From Paraburkholderia eburnea (GTDB taxonomy: Bacteria; Pseudomonadota; Gammaproteobacteria; Burkholderiales; Burkholderiaceae): a DNA stretch of 64,000 bases. The stretch covers positions 186,001 to 250,000 of the forward strand of contig NZ_PQGA01000004.1 of NCBI RefSeq assembly GCF_002917095.1. Direction: 5' to 3'. Below are positions 9,633-19,649 of the stretch, one piece after another (position 1 is the stretch's first letter; each line of letters starts with the position of its first letter). Below the pieces are notes generated by a model. It was not told the origin of the DNA, did not search any database, and saw only the letters and a program-made list of their open reading frames with translations. Position numbers and translations under genes: made by a program.

Positions 9633-9656
9633 AAAAAAACCGGCCATAAGGCCGGT
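9633..9656 (-). terminator. Rho-independent terminator after cheV
   Basis: On the minus strand a 7-bp GC-rich stem (ACCGGCC/GGCCGGT) with a four-base loop is followed by a run of seven T. It lies about 100 bases beyond the cheV stop codon and points in the direction of cheV transcription. Confidence 0.85.
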
Positions 9657-9754
9657 GCGGAATGGTTCCGAGGCTTTACTGCCAGCACCCGGAACCCGAG
9701 AGAATCGTTATTGTTCGTGGTAGCGAGTGATTTTCAGGTATGGATTCAGCGTGC

Positions 9755-10708
9755 TTACGCAGCCAGCGCCTTGCGGATCGCGGCGGACAATTCGGCCGGC
9801 GCGAACTTCGTCACGTAGCCGTTTGCGCCTGCGTTGCGCGCGTGCGTTTCATTGGCCGCGCCCGTGAGCGACGAGTGGATAATTACGGGAATATGCTTCA
9901 GACGCGCATCGGCCTTGATCTTGCGCGTGAGCATGAAGCCGTCCATTTCCGGCATTTCGAGGTCCGTGATGACGAGCGAAATCTTCTCGCGCACCGGCAC
10001 GTTCTCGTTAGCGGCTTCGTCGGCGATCTTCAGCAGCATCTGCCACGCCATTTCGCCGTTCGACGCGATCACGTGCGGTGCATCGAGAGCCGTCAACGCC
10101 TGGCCGAGCAGCGCGCGTGCAAAGCCCGAATCGTCGGCGGCGAGAATGCGCCCGCCTTCCGTGCGCAGCGCGTCGCCTACCGCTTCCGGCTTGACGTCTT
10201 CGTGCTGCGCGGGGAACACGTCGCGCATGACCTGCTCGACGTCGAGCACCTGCGCGAGGCGCGTCTTGCCATCACCCGCGCCGATGCGCGCGATTCCCGT
10301 CACGTAACCCGAAGTGCCGCTCGATTCCGCACTCAGCACTTCCTTCCATTCGAGGCGGATGATGTCCTCCACCTCGTCCACGGCGAACGCTTGCGTACCA
10401 CGCGAAAATTCCGTGATGAGCAGAATGGGCGGACGCTTGTCCGACGGCGAACCGATCAGCGAGGCGATATCGATCACGGGAATGATCTGCCCGCGAATAT
10501 CCACGGCACCCACCAGATGCGCGGGCGAACCCGCAATCGGCGTGACTTCGGGCATCGTGACGATCTCGCGGATCTTGAACACGTTGATGCCATAGAGGCC
10601 GCGCCCGGCGCCCGGACGTGCTTCCCCCAGACGAAACAGCAGGAGTTCTAATCGGTTGTTGCTGGTCAGCGTGGTGCGTTCGTCAACGCCTGGTTGCATC
10701 GTCTTCAT
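9755..10708 (-). CDS. cheV: Chemotaxis adaptor CheV
   Basis: A 317-residue protein with an N-terminal CheW-like domain (residues about 15-155, containing GINVFKIREIV and RGQIIPVIDIA) and a C-terminal receiver domain (about 180-310) with the phospho-acceptor in ITDLEMPEMDG and the conserved Lys near the end (TKFAP). CheV couples chemoreceptors to CheA and is modulated by phosphorylation. The gene is isolated from any other chemotaxis gene here. It ends at a clear intrinsic terminator. Confidence 0.95.
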   Translation of the reverse strand: MKTMQPGVDERTTLTSNNRLELLLFRLGEARPGAGRGLYGINVFKIREIVTMPEVTPIAGSPAHLVGAVDIRGQIIPVIDIASLIGSPSDKRPPILLITEFSRGTQAFAVDEVEDIIRLEWKEVLSAESSGTSGYVTGIARIGAGDGKTRLAQVLDVEQVMRDVFPAQHEDVKPEAVGDALRTEGGRILAADDSGFARALLGQALTALDAPHVIASNGEMAWQMLLKIADEAANENVPVREKISLVITDLEMPEMDGFMLTRKIKADARLKHIPVIIHSSLTGAANETHARNAGANGYVTKFAPAELSAAIRKALAA

Positions 10709-10925
10709 GGATTTTGTCTGATGAATTGCGTCGTCTTGCGCTTTGGGGCGAGCACTGAAAAGCGGCGTCTCACCGCCCCAGTCCTTGATATCGGCAAAGC
10801 GCGGCGAAGCTTGAACGGGAGTCGATGATTACATCGTTTTCATATTCACAACAAAAGAAATCTGAAAGGATTTTTTAATATATCCGACCACGATATTGAT
10901 TAGTTATTCGAACTATATCGCTCAT

Positions 10926-10953
10926 AAAAAACGCCACCTGGAGGGTGGCGTTT
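10926..10953 (-). terminator. Rho-independent terminator after shc
   Basis: A perfect 10-bp stem (AAACGCCACC/GGTGGCGTTT, 10929-10938 with 10944-10953) and a five-base loop, followed on the minus strand by five T. It sits 15 bases beyond the shc stop codon. Confidence 0.9.
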
Positions 10954-10967
10954 CAGGAAAACGATAC

Positions 10968-13013
10968 TCAGGCGGGCAACGCTTCGGCCCTTTCCTTGGT
11001 GCTGGTGCTGGTGCTCGTGTTCGCCTGCGCGGCGCTCACCAGCCGCCGGTAACGCGACAGTGCCCAAAGCGGGAAATACGCGGTATAGCCGTGATACTTG
11101 AGGTAGTAGATGCGCGGGAAACCCGGTGCATTGTGCGAGCGGTGCCACCAGAAGCCCTCGCTGTCCTGCACCGAAAGCAGATAAGCGATGCCGCGTTGCA
11201 CCGATTCCGACTCGAAGTCGCCGAACGCCATTTGCGCGAGCAGCGCCCATGCGGTGAAATTCGACACGCTTTCGCCGCCGTTGGTGCCGGCCAGGCCCGC
11301 ATCGATATAACTATCGTTGGTCTCGCCCCAGCCGCCGTCGGCATGTTGACGCGCACGCAGCCACGCCAGCGCGCGGGCGATATACGGCTGCGACGGATCT
11401 TCGCCAGCCAGCGCGAGGCCCGCCAGCACACTCCACGTACCGTAGATGTAGTTGGTACCCCAGCGGCCCCACCAGCTACCGTCGGGGCGCTGTGTCGTCT
11501 TGATGTAATCGATGCAGCGCGCGAGCGAGTCCTTGTCCTCTTCGCGGCCCGTCACGCCGAAGCACAGCAGCACGCGGCCCGACACGTCCTCGGTCGACGG
11601 ATCGAGCAGCGCGCCGTGATCGGCGAACGGAATCGCATTCAGATAAAGACGATCGCAATCCGCGTCGAAGGCAGCGAAGCCGCCGTTGCGCGATTGCAGC
11701 CCGCGCATCCAGTCGAGCGCGAGCGTCACGCGCGCCGCATACGGGTCCGCCCCGCTGACCTGTTTCTGCAGACGACCACGGCGATGCAGCATTGCCACCA
11801 CGACGGCGCTGTCGTCGATGTCCGGGTAATACGGGTTCTCGTACTGGAAGGCCCAGCCGCCAGGCGGCACGTCAGGCTTGACGTTCTCGATCCAGTCGCC
11901 CTTGATATCGTCCACCTGACGCGCAGCGAGCCAGTCGTAGGCGAGCGCGATCTTTTGCTCGAGTTCGGCACGCGGGATATTCGGCTCGTTCGCTTCCTGG
12001 GCGGGCGCATCGGGAACGGTCAGCGCCTGCTCCAGCGCCATCGTGCTCCAGGCCGTGTCCCACACCGGCGAGAGGCAGGGCTGGCAATACACACTGCCGT
12101 CGGGCCGCTCGACGAGCAGCTTTTCCAGCGCATTTTCGCAATCGCGGCGCAGCGGGTGATCCTCAGGATACCCAAGCACTTCCATCATCTGGTAGCTATA
12201 GACAATGGGCGGAAAGATCCCGCCCATGCCATCTTCGCCGTTCATGCGCTCGGCGCACCAGGCTTCGGCGTGCTTGACCGCGCGCTTGCGCAACGCGCCC
12301 GGAATCAGCGGATCGACATGGCGCAACAAGCGGTCCATGGCCAGGAACAGACGGCGCACACCCTTGCCGCGCGCGAAATACTCGCGCTCCTGCTCGGGCG
12401 GCGTGACGAACAGCTCGGCGATCGATACGTCATGCGGGTTCTTCGCGCGCGCCTTGAGCGAGCACAGCACCAGCAACGGCACCATTGTCGTGCGCGCCCA
12501 ATAGGCGACCTTGTACATCGAGATCGGCACCCACTTCGGGAACAGCACGAATTCGACCGGCATGAACGGCGTGGCCCGCCACGGCACCTGGCCGAACGTC
12601 GCCAGCAGAATGCGCGTGAACACGTTGGATTTCGCGGCGCCGCCCAGCTTCAGGATGGCTTCGCGCGCGCGCACCATATGCGGCGCGCTTGCCTTGTCGC
12701 CCGCGGCCTTGAGCGCGAAGTAAGCCTTTACGCTGGCCGAAACGTCGGGCGCGCCGTCCACGTAAAGATCCCATGCGCCGTGCGTTTCCAGGCGCTGGAT
12801 ATCACGCAGATAGCGCGCCATTTTTTCCTGGCGCACGGTGTCGATCTTCGCCATGAAATGCATCATGAGGATGTATTCGGCGGTGATCGTCGCATCGGAT
12901 TCAAGCTCGAAACACCAGCTCCCTTCGGGCTGTTGCCGGCGCGCGAGCGCGTCACGTCCCCGGACGATAGCGGCGTCGAGCAGCGCCGCGAATGGCAAGT
13001 CGGATTTCTTCAT
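10968..13013 (-). CDS. shc: Squalene-hopene cyclase
   Basis: A 681-residue alpha/alpha-barrel triterpene cyclase. The catalytic acid motif DIDD is at residues 398-401, in the family-typical YPDIDDSAVVV context, and several QW motifs (for example QRPDGSWWGRWG, QHADGGWGE) are present. The enzyme cyclises squalene to hopene, the first step of hopanoid membrane-lipid synthesis; it is a peripheral membrane enzyme. No other hopanoid (hpn) genes are nearby, so this is a stand-alone cyclase gene, divergent from a TetR regulator with only 64 bp between start codons. Confidence 0.95.
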   Translation of the reverse strand: MKKSDLPFAALLDAAIVRGRDALARRQQPEGSWCFELESDATITAEYILMMHFMAKIDTVRQEKMARYLRDIQRLETHGAWDLYVDGAPDVSASVKAYFALKAAGDKASAPHMVRAREAILKLGGAAKSNVFTRILLATFGQVPWRATPFMPVEFVLFPKWVPISMYKVAYWARTTMVPLLVLCSLKARAKNPHDVSIAELFVTPPEQEREYFARGKGVRRLFLAMDRLLRHVDPLIPGALRKRAVKHAEAWCAERMNGEDGMGGIFPPIVYSYQMMEVLGYPEDHPLRRDCENALEKLLVERPDGSVYCQPCLSPVWDTAWSTMALEQALTVPDAPAQEANEPNIPRAELEQKIALAYDWLAARQVDDIKGDWIENVKPDVPPGGWAFQYENPYYPDIDDSAVVVAMLHRRGRLQKQVSGADPYAARVTLALDWMRGLQSRNGGFAAFDADCDRLYLNAIPFADHGALLDPSTEDVSGRVLLCFGVTGREEDKDSLARCIDYIKTTQRPDGSWWGRWGTNYIYGTWSVLAGLALAGEDPSQPYIARALAWLRARQHADGGWGETNDSYIDAGLAGTNGGESVSNFTAWALLAQMAFGDFESESVQRGIAYLLSVQDSEGFWWHRSHNAPGFPRIYYLKYHGYTAYFPLWALSRYRRLVSAAQANTSTSTSTKERAEALPA

Positions 13014-13029
13014 GGCGCGAATAATACCA

Positions 13030-13039
13030 TCCGGCCGGA
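13030..13039. promoter_or_regulatory. Candidate TetR operator between shc and tetR
   Basis: The 10-bp perfect palindrome TCCGGCCGGA, extending imperfectly to CATCCGGCCGGAATG, lies in the 64-bp region shared by the divergent shc and TetR genes. TetR proteins usually bind such a palindrome and regulate both sides. Assignment is by position only. Confidence 0.4.
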
Positions 13040-13077
13040 ATGTTTAGCGCCGACGCCCGCAATGGTAAGATCCGGTC

Positions 13078-13776
13078 ATGAAGAACACTCCTGCCAAAGC
13101 CCCAGCCGAGCCGGCTGACCACGCCGAGGCCATGCCGCCGACCGCGCAAAGTCCGAGCAGTCAGCCCGGCGCACCGGAAATCGGGGCGGCATCCATTGCT
13201 CCCGCTTCAGGCACTCGCCGCAAAAAAGCACCCGTTCAAGTGCGCGCGCAACTGCTGCAGGCGGCGTCCGACATTGCCACGGATCAGGGTGTGCCCTCCG
13301 TCACGCTCGACGCGGTAGCCGAGCGCGCGGGTGTGACCAAGGGCGCGCTTCAATATCACTTCGCGAATAAGCAAGGACTCCTTGACGCCTTGTTCGGGCA
13401 GACGCTCGAACGCTTCGAGCACCAGATGGAAGCACGCCTGGCCGCCGATCACGACAACGCCGGCGGCGCGCGGGCGCGAGCCTATCTGCATTCGAGCATC
13501 GACGAAATGAGCCCTGCCGCAAGCACCAATGTGCTGCGCGTGCTGGTGGCCGCGATGATGACCGATCCGGAAATTCGCGAGCGCTACGCCGCGCCCATGC
13601 GCAAATGGACGCGGCCCGATCCGCTGCCGCTCGAAGAAGCCGCGCGTCTCATGATCTGCCGACTCGCCGCCGACGGCCTGTGGATTTCCGATCTGCTCGG
13701 CTATCAGGACATGTCGCCGGAGATGCGCGAAGAAGTCGTGCGTCAGATCGAGAAGATGACGTTCAACGCGACCTGA
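13078..13776 (+). CDS. TetR-family transcriptional regulator
   Basis: A 232-residue protein. The DNA-binding domain is at about residues 55-105, with the typical VTLDAVAERAGVTKGALQYH recognition helix region, followed by a TetR C-terminal ligand domain. The first 50 residues are an unusual Ala/Pro-rich, probably disordered extension; a later start would be possible but no better ribosome site is visible. Divergent from shc, which suggests control of hopanoid synthesis or of itself. Confidence 0.9.
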   Translation: MKNTPAKAPAEPADHAEAMPPTAQSPSSQPGAPEIGAASIAPASGTRRKKAPVQVRAQLLQAASDIATDQGVPSVTLDAVAERAGVTKGALQYHFANKQGLLDALFGQTLERFEHQMEARLAADHDNAGGARARAYLHSSIDEMSPAASTNVLRVLVAAMMTDPEIRERYAAPMRKWTRPDPLPLEEAARLMICRLAADGLWISDLLGYQDMSPEMREEVVRQIEKMTFNAT

Positions 13777-13791
13777 AGCGTCGCAATAGCG

Positions 13792-14871
13792 CTAGCTGGA
13801 AACGGGCGCGGTCGATGCGCGCACAACCAGATGCGGCGCCGAGGCCACGCAGACTTTCGCTTCGCGCCCGGCCTGGCCACCCCTCTTTCCCGCGCCGGCA
13901 ATCAGTTCGCGCAGCAACGCCACGCCAAGCTCGGCCGCTTCGACCGTCGGCACCGCAACCGTCGTCAATGCGGGCCGCGACTCGCTCGCCAACTGAATAT
14001 CCGTGATGCCGACCACCGAAAGCTGGCGCGGCACCTCGAAACCGAGATCGGCGGCGGCCTGCATTGCGCCAAGCGCGGGCAGATCATTGGTCGTGAAAAG
14101 CGCGGTGAGATCGGGGTGCCGCGTCAACAATTCTCGCGCCGCCGCGTAGCCGCCCTGCGTGGTGTCGATCGCATGGATCAAGGGCGCGTCCTTCGCGTCC
14201 AGCCCCGCCGCCTCCATCGCGGCCACGAAACCGTCGTAGCGCGCCGCGTGGATGCCATGAGCCTTGCTCCCCACGATCGCACCAATGCGCCGATGTCCCA
14301 GTTCGATCAGATGCCGCGCCGCCAGTTCTCCGGCGAGACGAAAATCCACGGCCACGCACGGCAGGCCCGGCGGTTCGAGTGGCTTTTCCCACATGCAGAG
14401 CACGACGGGCGCACCACGCAATTCGGTGAGCCGCAGATCGTCGAAATCGAGGTTGGCGTTCATCACTAACACGCCTGCTGAAAGCGTTCCTGCGATCTGT
14501 TCGAGGTAGGCGCGACCCGTGTGCGGATCGCCATCGGTATTGCAGATGATGAGGAATTGGCCGCTGCTGCGCAGCGCGTTTTCCACCGCGAGCGCGAACT
14601 CGGGGTAGAACGGATTGGCGATGCTCGCCACCATCAGCGCGATGGTGGGCGCACGCCCTTCCGCGAGCGCGCGGGCCGGCAAATGCGGGCGATAACCGAG
14701 CGCGTCGATCGCTTCGAGCACGCGCTGGCGCGTTGCCTCGCCAACGCGGCCGCGGTTGCGCAGCACGTTCGAAACCGTCGCGGGCGTGACGCCCGCGTGT
14801 CGCGCGACTTCAGCGAGCGTAGGGGCCGATGAGGCTGCCAATGGGGGCGGGAGTGTGGGCGTTGTACGCAT
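13792..14871 (-). CDS. LacI-family transcriptional regulator of the GH42/ABC sugar locus
   Basis: A 359-residue LacI/GalR regulator: helix-turn-helix and hinge at residues 18-70 (LAEVARHAGVTPATVSNVLRN), then a sugar-binding periplasmic-protein-like domain. It is divergent from the ABC transporter/beta-galactosidase operon starting at 15115, and a perfect palindrome of LacI-operator type lies between them. Expected role: repression relieved by a galactoside or derived sugar. Confidence 0.92.
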   Translation of the reverse strand: MRTTPTLPPPLAASSAPTLAEVARHAGVTPATVSNVLRNRGRVGEATRQRVLEAIDALGYRPHLPARALAEGRAPTIALMVASIANPFYPEFALAVENALRSSGQFLIICNTDGDPHTGRAYLEQIAGTLSAGVLVMNANLDFDDLRLTELRGAPVVLCMWEKPLEPPGLPCVAVDFRLAGELAARHLIELGHRRIGAIVGSKAHGIHAARYDGFVAAMEAAGLDAKDAPLIHAIDTTQGGYAAARELLTRHPDLTALFTTNDLPALGAMQAAADLGFEVPRQLSVVGITDIQLASESRPALTTVAVPTVEAAELGVALLRELIAGAGKRGGQAGREAKVCVASAPHLVVRASTAPVSS

Positions 14872-15060
14872 CGCGTCTCGTCATCTCAATATTTGGGAAT
14901 GCCTTTCAACATTTGCCTGATCGGCTCAGACGGCGGCACCATTGGCCTCGCATCCCAGCGTTGCACTCGCCCAGAGGTAACGCAATTAATCCAGCAAAAT
15001 TGGAGACACCGCGTCTGGCAGCCAACGATCGCGCCCACGATCGATTTTTTTAGCTGACCT

Positions 15061-15076
15061 GATTAAGCGCTTAATC
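15061..15076. promoter_or_regulatory. LacI-type operator palindrome
   Basis: GATTAAGCGCTTAATC is a perfect 16-bp palindrome with the central CG step common to LacI-family operators. It lies 39 bp before the first gene of the sugar operon and about 190 bp from the divergent lacI-type gene. A related half-site GATTAAAA follows at 15091. Confidence 0.7.
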
Positions 15077-15114
15077 TCAAGCGTCGCGCTGATTAAAACA
15101 CGGAGACGGGACGA

Positions 15115-16299
15115 ATGGCGAGCATTTCCTTGCGAGGTGTGCAGAAGGCCTACGGCGACAACGCGCCGGTGATACGCAACGTCGATCTGGAGATCGGCAA
15201 GAACGAGTTCTGCGTATTTCTCGGGCCTTCGGGTTGCGGCAAATCCACCCTGCTGCGCATGATCGCGGGCCTCGAAGACGTGAGCGACGGCGACGTGTCG
15301 ATTGGCGGCAAACTCGTGAACGACGTGCCCGCCGCGCAGCGTGGCGTGGCGATGGTGTTCCAGAGCTACGCGCTGTTTCCGCACATGACGGTGTACGAGA
15401 ACATGGCCTTCGGCCTGAAGCTCGCGAAGACGCCCAAGGCGGATATCGACCGCAAGGTACGCGAGGCCGCGCGCATTCTTCAGCTTGAAGCGCTGCTGGA
15501 GCGTCATCCGAAAGCGCTTTCCGGCGGCCAACGCCAACGCGTGGCGATTGGCCGTGCAATCGTGCGCGAGCCGGGCGTCTTCCTGTTCGACGAACCGCTT
15601 TCTAACCTGGACGCCACGCTGCGCGGCCAGACCCGCATCGAAATCGCGCGGCTTCACAAGCAGTTTGCCGAGGCCAGTGTGGTCTACGTGACGCATGACC
15701 AGATCGAAGCGATGACACTCGCCGATAAAATCGTCCTTCTGCATAGCGGTAAGGATACCGAATTGTATGGAAGCATCGCCCAGGTGGGTGCACCGCTCGA
15801 ACTCTATCACCGCCCTGCGAGCCGTTTTGTGGCGGGCTTCATCGGTTCGCCGCGCATGAACTTTCTGCCTGCAACCGTGAATGGCGTCGATGCGCAAGGC
15901 GTGAGCGTCACGTTCGACGGTAGCCGCGAAACGGTGCGACTGCCGCTGCAAGGCAGCGCACTCGCAGCGGGCACGCCGGTCACGTTCGGTGTGCGGCCTG
16001 AGCATCTGGAATTGATCGCCGCATCGGGCAACGGCAGCGGCACGCGCTCCGGAGAATCCCTCACGCTCGCGCGCACGGTCACCCTGGTGGAAGCGCTCGG
16101 CGAGCATAGCTACGTGCATCTCGACCAGCCCGGCGGCACGGTGCTGATCGCCAAAGCGCCCGGCGACGCACGATTCGCGCCGGGCGACACGGCGCGGTTC
16201 CGCGCGCACGCCGCGCAATGTCATCTGTTCGCGCCGGACGGCTTCGCGCTCGCGCCGCTCGATGCGCCATCCCTTGAATCCGCCGCGCAGCGCGCGTAA
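15115..16299 (+). CDS. ABC sugar transporter ATP-binding protein (UgpC/MalK type)
   Basis: A 394-residue ATPase with Walker [10 protein letters not shown] near residue 39, signature LSGGQRQR near 135, Walker [14 protein letters not shown] and a C-terminal TOBE/OB domain (from about 240) as in MalK and UgpC. It powers the import system made with the binding protein (18333) and the two permeases (19650, 20590). An ACGGAGACGGG ribosome site precedes the start. First gene of the LacI-controlled operon. Confidence 0.94.
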   Translation: MASISLRGVQKAYGDNAPVIRNVDLEIGKNEFCVFLGPSGCGKSTLLRMIAGLEDVSDGDVSIGGKLVNDVPAAQRGVAMVFQSYALFPHMTVYENMAFGLKLAKTPKADIDRKVREAARILQLEALLERHPKALSGGQRQRVAIGRAIVREPGVFLFDEPLSNLDATLRGQTRIEIARLHKQFAEASVVYVTHDQIEAMTLADKIVLLHSGKDTELYGSIAQVGAPLELYHRPASRFVAGFIGSPRMNFLPATVNGVDAQGVSVTFDGSRETVRLPLQGSALAAGTPVTFGVRPEHLELIAASGNGSGTRSGESLTLARTVTLVEALGEHSYVHLDQPGGTVLIAKAPGDARFAPGDTARFRAHAAQCHLFAPDGFALAPLDAPSLESAAQRA

Positions 16300-16321
16300 C
16301 CCCATGAGAGAGGACACAGGC

Positions 16322-18307
16322 ATGCGTCTTGGAGTCTGCTATTACCCGGAGCACTGGCCGGAAGCGATGTGGAAGGACGACGCCGCGCGCATGAAGGCGC
16401 TCGGCATCGAACAGGTCCGCATCGCCGAATTCGCTTGGAGCCGCATCGAACCGTCGCCCGGCGAATACGATTGGGGCTGGCTCGATCGCGCCATCGACAC
16501 GCTCGGCGAGGCCGGTCTCAAAGTGGTGATGTGCACGCCTACCGCCACGCCGCCCAAGTGGCTGATCGACCGCCACCCCGAGATCCTGCCGGTGGGTGCC
16601 GATGGCCGTGCGCGCGCCTTCGGCTCGCGACGTCATTACGATTTCTCCTCGCCCGTGTGGTTCGAAGCATCGCGGCGCATCTGCGAAGCGGTCGCGCAAC
16701 GCTACGGCCGGCACCCCGCCGTGGCTTACTGGCAGACCGATAACGAATACGGTTGCCACAACACGGTCGTGAGCTATTCGGAGGCCGCCGTGACGCGCTT
16801 TCGTGCGTGGCTCGCGGCACGCTACGGCAACATCGGCGCGCTGAACACGGCGTGGGGCACGGTGTTCTGGAGCATGGAGTACCGCAGCTTCGACGAAATC
16901 GATGCGCCCATCGGCACCGTGACGGAAGCGCATCCTTCGCACCGGCTCGACTATCGCCGCTTTGCCTCGGACGAGGTGCGCCGCTATAACCTGATGCAGG
17001 TCGAAATCATTCGCGCGCATTCGCCGGGCCGCCCGATTGCGCACAACTTCATGCAACTGTTCACGGAGTTCGATCACTACAAGGTCGCCGCCGATCTGGA
17101 CGTGGCGACGTGGGACAGCTATCCGCTCGGTGCGCTCGAAGAGCAGTGGTACGCGCCGGAAATCAAGGCGCGTTATCTGCGCACGGGGCACCCGGACTTT
17201 GCCTCGTTCAATCACGATGTATATCGCGGCATGTCGAAGTTGCCGTTCTGGGTGATGGAGCAGCAGCCCGGCCCCGTGAACTGGGCACACTGGAATCCCG
17301 CGCCGCTGCCCGGCATGGTGCGGCTATGGAGTTGGGAGGCGTTCGCGCATGGCGCGGGCTGCGTGTCGTATTTCCGCTGGCGTCAGGCGCCGTTCGCGCA
17401 GGAGCAGATGCACGCGGGACTGAACACGCCCGACAATCGGCTCGATATCGGCGGCAGCGAAGCCGCGCGCGTGGCCGAGGAAATTCGCACGGTGCTGGCC
17501 GATCCACAGGCCGACGCGAATGCGCGCGTCGATACGCGCGTCGCGCTGGTGTTCGACTACGAAGCGAAGTGGCTTTTCGAAGTCCATCCGCAAGGCGCCG
17601 ATTTTCACTATCCGCGCTTTGCCGTCGAATACTATTCGGCGCTGCGCTCGCTGGGTTTCGATGTCGATATCGTTCCCGTGAACGCCCCGCTCGACCGCTA
17701 TCAATTGATCGTGGTGCCGCCGCTGCCCGTCGTGCCCGACGATTTCGCGCAGCGTCTTGCGCAATCGGGCGCACAGGTCATCCTCGGGCCACGCACCGGC
17801 TCCAAGACCGTGGATCTGCAAATCCCCGCGAATCTGCCGCCTGGACCGTTGGCCGCGCTGCTGCCGCTGCGCGTGTGGCGTGTGGAATCGCTGCGGCCCA
17901 ACGTGACCGAAACCGTGATCTTCGATGCCGACGCGCTGCCCGAAGGCCAGGCACGCCACTGGCGCGACTTGATCGACATCGATGCGGGCGCAACGGAAAT
18001 TCGCGCACGTTTCGGTGACGGCCATCCCGCGTGGCTCACGCATGACAAGATCCATTACCTGGCGAGCCTTTTTGACGATACGACCACTGCCGCGCTATTC
18101 GCGCAAATCGCACGCGCCGCCGGACTCGAACCCACGCCGCTGGGCGACGCGCTGCGCGTGAGCCGACGCGGCGGCCTCACGTGGGTGTTCAACTATGGGC
18201 CAGGCACGCACCGCATCGACGCCGGCGTCCCCGATCTGGCCATCGTGATCGGCCAGCGCGAGATCGAAGCGCAAGGTGTCGCCGCTTACCGCACGCAGCA
18301 CAAATAA
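16322..18307 (+). CDS. Beta-galactosidase, glycoside hydrolase family 42
   Basis: A 661-residue GH42 enzyme beginning [14 protein letters not shown]. The acid/base Glu is E142 in TDNEYG and the nucleophile Glu is E313 in VMEQQPG; a beta-galactosidase trimerisation domain follows from about residue 390. Length is standard. There is no signal peptide, so hydrolysis takes place in the cytoplasm after uptake by the ABC system of the same operon. Start at 16322 is set by the GAGAGG ribosome site. The substrate is probably a plant- or oligosaccharide-derived beta-galactoside rather than lactose. Confidence 0.94.
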   Translation: MRLGVCYYPEHWPEAMWKDDAARMKALGIEQVRIAEFAWSRIEPSPGEYDWGWLDRAIDTLGEAGLKVVMCTPTATPPKWLIDRHPEILPVGADGRARAFGSRRHYDFSSPVWFEASRRICEAVAQRYGRHPAVAYWQTDNEYGCHNTVVSYSEAAVTRFRAWLAARYGNIGALNTAWGTVFWSMEYRSFDEIDAPIGTVTEAHPSHRLDYRRFASDEVRRYNLMQVEIIRAHSPGRPIAHNFMQLFTEFDHYKVAADLDVATWDSYPLGALEEQWYAPEIKARYLRTGHPDFASFNHDVYRGMSKLPFWVMEQQPGPVNWAHWNPAPLPGMVRLWSWEAFAHGAGCVSYFRWRQAPFAQEQMHAGLNTPDNRLDIGGSEAARVAEEIRTVLADPQADANARVDTRVALVFDYEAKWLFEVHPQGADFHYPRFAVEYYSALRSLGFDVDIVPVNAPLDRYQLIVVPPLPVVPDDFAQRLAQSGAQVILGPRTGSKTVDLQIPANLPPGPLAALLPLRVWRVESLRPNVTETVIFDADALPEGQARHWRDLIDIDAGATEIRARFGDGHPAWLTHDKIHYLASLFDDTTTAALFAQIARAAGLEPTPLGDALRVSRRGGLTWVFNYGPGTHRIDAGVPDLAIVIGQREIEAQGVAAYRTQHK

Positions 18308-18332
18308 CGACGTAAAACCCAGGAGACAGGCC

Positions 18333-19586
18333 ATGAGAACGAAACCCCGCACCCTGCTCGCCGCTGTCGCGCTCGCGACGGCCACGCTCACGGGCGCGTT
18401 CGCGACAACAGCACAGGCGGGCACGCTGGAAGTCAACATCGCGTTCAAGGGCGCCAGCCAGCGCGCCGTGTGGACGCAGGTCATCGACGAGTTCAAGAAG
18501 ACGCATCCCGGCACGGAAGTGAAGGTGTCGTTCGTCGATGAGGAGGCCTATAAGGTGCAGTTGCCGAATTGGCTCACGACCGCGCCGCCCGACATCGTGA
18601 ACTGGCACGACGGCGAACGCATGGCTTATTACGCGCAACGCGGCCTGTTCGAGGACTTGTCGCCCGAGTGGCAGAAGAACAACTGGGACAGCATGTATGC
18701 CTCGACCAAGGAGGCTTCGTCGTATAAGGGCAAGCAGTACGCAGCGCCCACGGTCTACTACTCGTGGGGCATGTTCTATCGCAAGGACCTGTTCCAGAAG
18801 GTGGGCATCGCCGGCGAACCCAAAACGTGGAATGAATTCCTCGACGACTGCAAGAAGCTCAAGGCCGCCGGCATCGCGCCGATCGCCGTGGGCGGGCGCG
18901 ACGCGTGGACGCTTGCGGGCTGGTTCGATTATCTCGACCTGCGCCTGAACGGCAACAAGTTCCATCAGCAGTTGATGGCCGGCGAAGTGCCCTATACCGA
19001 CCCGCGTGTGAAGAAGGTATACACGACCTGGAAGCAATTGATCGACGCGGGGTATTTCATCGATAATTCGCTATCCTACGATCTTGACGCCGCCCAGCCT
19101 TTCCTTTTCCAGGGCAAGGCCGCGATGATGCTGATGGGCACGTTTATCACAGGCGGCTTCAGCCCGACGGTGAAGCAGCAGATGGGCTACTTCCAGTTCC
19201 CCATCATCGACCCGAACGTGCCGACCGCCGAAGACGGCCCGGTCGAATCGCTGCACATTCCGGCCAAGGCGAAGAACAAGGCCGATGCGCGCGCGTTCCT
19301 CGCTTTCACGCAAACGCCCGATGTCGGCGCGCAACTGGCCAAGGGACTCGGTTCGCTGTCGGCCAACAGCAAGTCGCCGGAACCGGACGATCCGATTTCG
19401 AAGATCGGCTTCCAGATTCTCGCGAATACGAAGGGCGGCATCGCGCAGTTCTATGATCGCGACATGACCAAGGAAATGGCCGACGAAGGCATGAAAGGCA
19501 TGCAGCAATTCATCGCCGATCCGACGAAGATCGATTCGATTCTCGCGCAACTGGAAGAGACGCGTAAGCGCATCTACAAGAAGTGA
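18333..19586 (+). CDS. ABC transporter sugar-binding protein
   Basis: A 417-residue family 1 extracellular solute-binding protein with a Sec signal peptide ending near AQAGTLE (residue about 30). It carries typical CUT1 features such as PPDIVNWHDGERM and the GMFYRKDLFQK block. It delivers the sugar to the permease pair encoded downstream. Start is fixed by AGGAGA seven bases before the ATG at 18333. Third gene of the operon. Confidence 0.93.
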   Translation: MRTKPRTLLAAVALATATLTGAFATTAQAGTLEVNIAFKGASQRAVWTQVIDEFKKTHPGTEVKVSFVDEEAYKVQLPNWLTTAPPDIVNWHDGERMAYYAQRGLFEDLSPEWQKNNWDSMYASTKEASSYKGKQYAAPTVYYSWGMFYRKDLFQKVGIAGEPKTWNEFLDDCKKLKAAGIAPIAVGGRDAWTLAGWFDYLDLRLNGNKFHQQLMAGEVPYTDPRVKKVYTTWKQLIDAGYFIDNSLSYDLDAAQPFLFQGKAAMMLMGTFITGGFSPTVKQQMGYFQFPIIDPNVPTAEDGPVESLHIPAKAKNKADARAFLAFTQTPDVGAQLAKGLGSLSANSKSPEPDDPISKIGFQILANTKGGIAQFYDRDMTKEMADEGMKGMQQFIADPTKIDSILAQLEETRKRIYKK

Positions 19587-19649
19587 ATTGCGTGGCGACG
19601 CGGCGCTCATGGGGCCGCGTCGCCGCGCGGATTGCTCTGGAGGTAAGCA

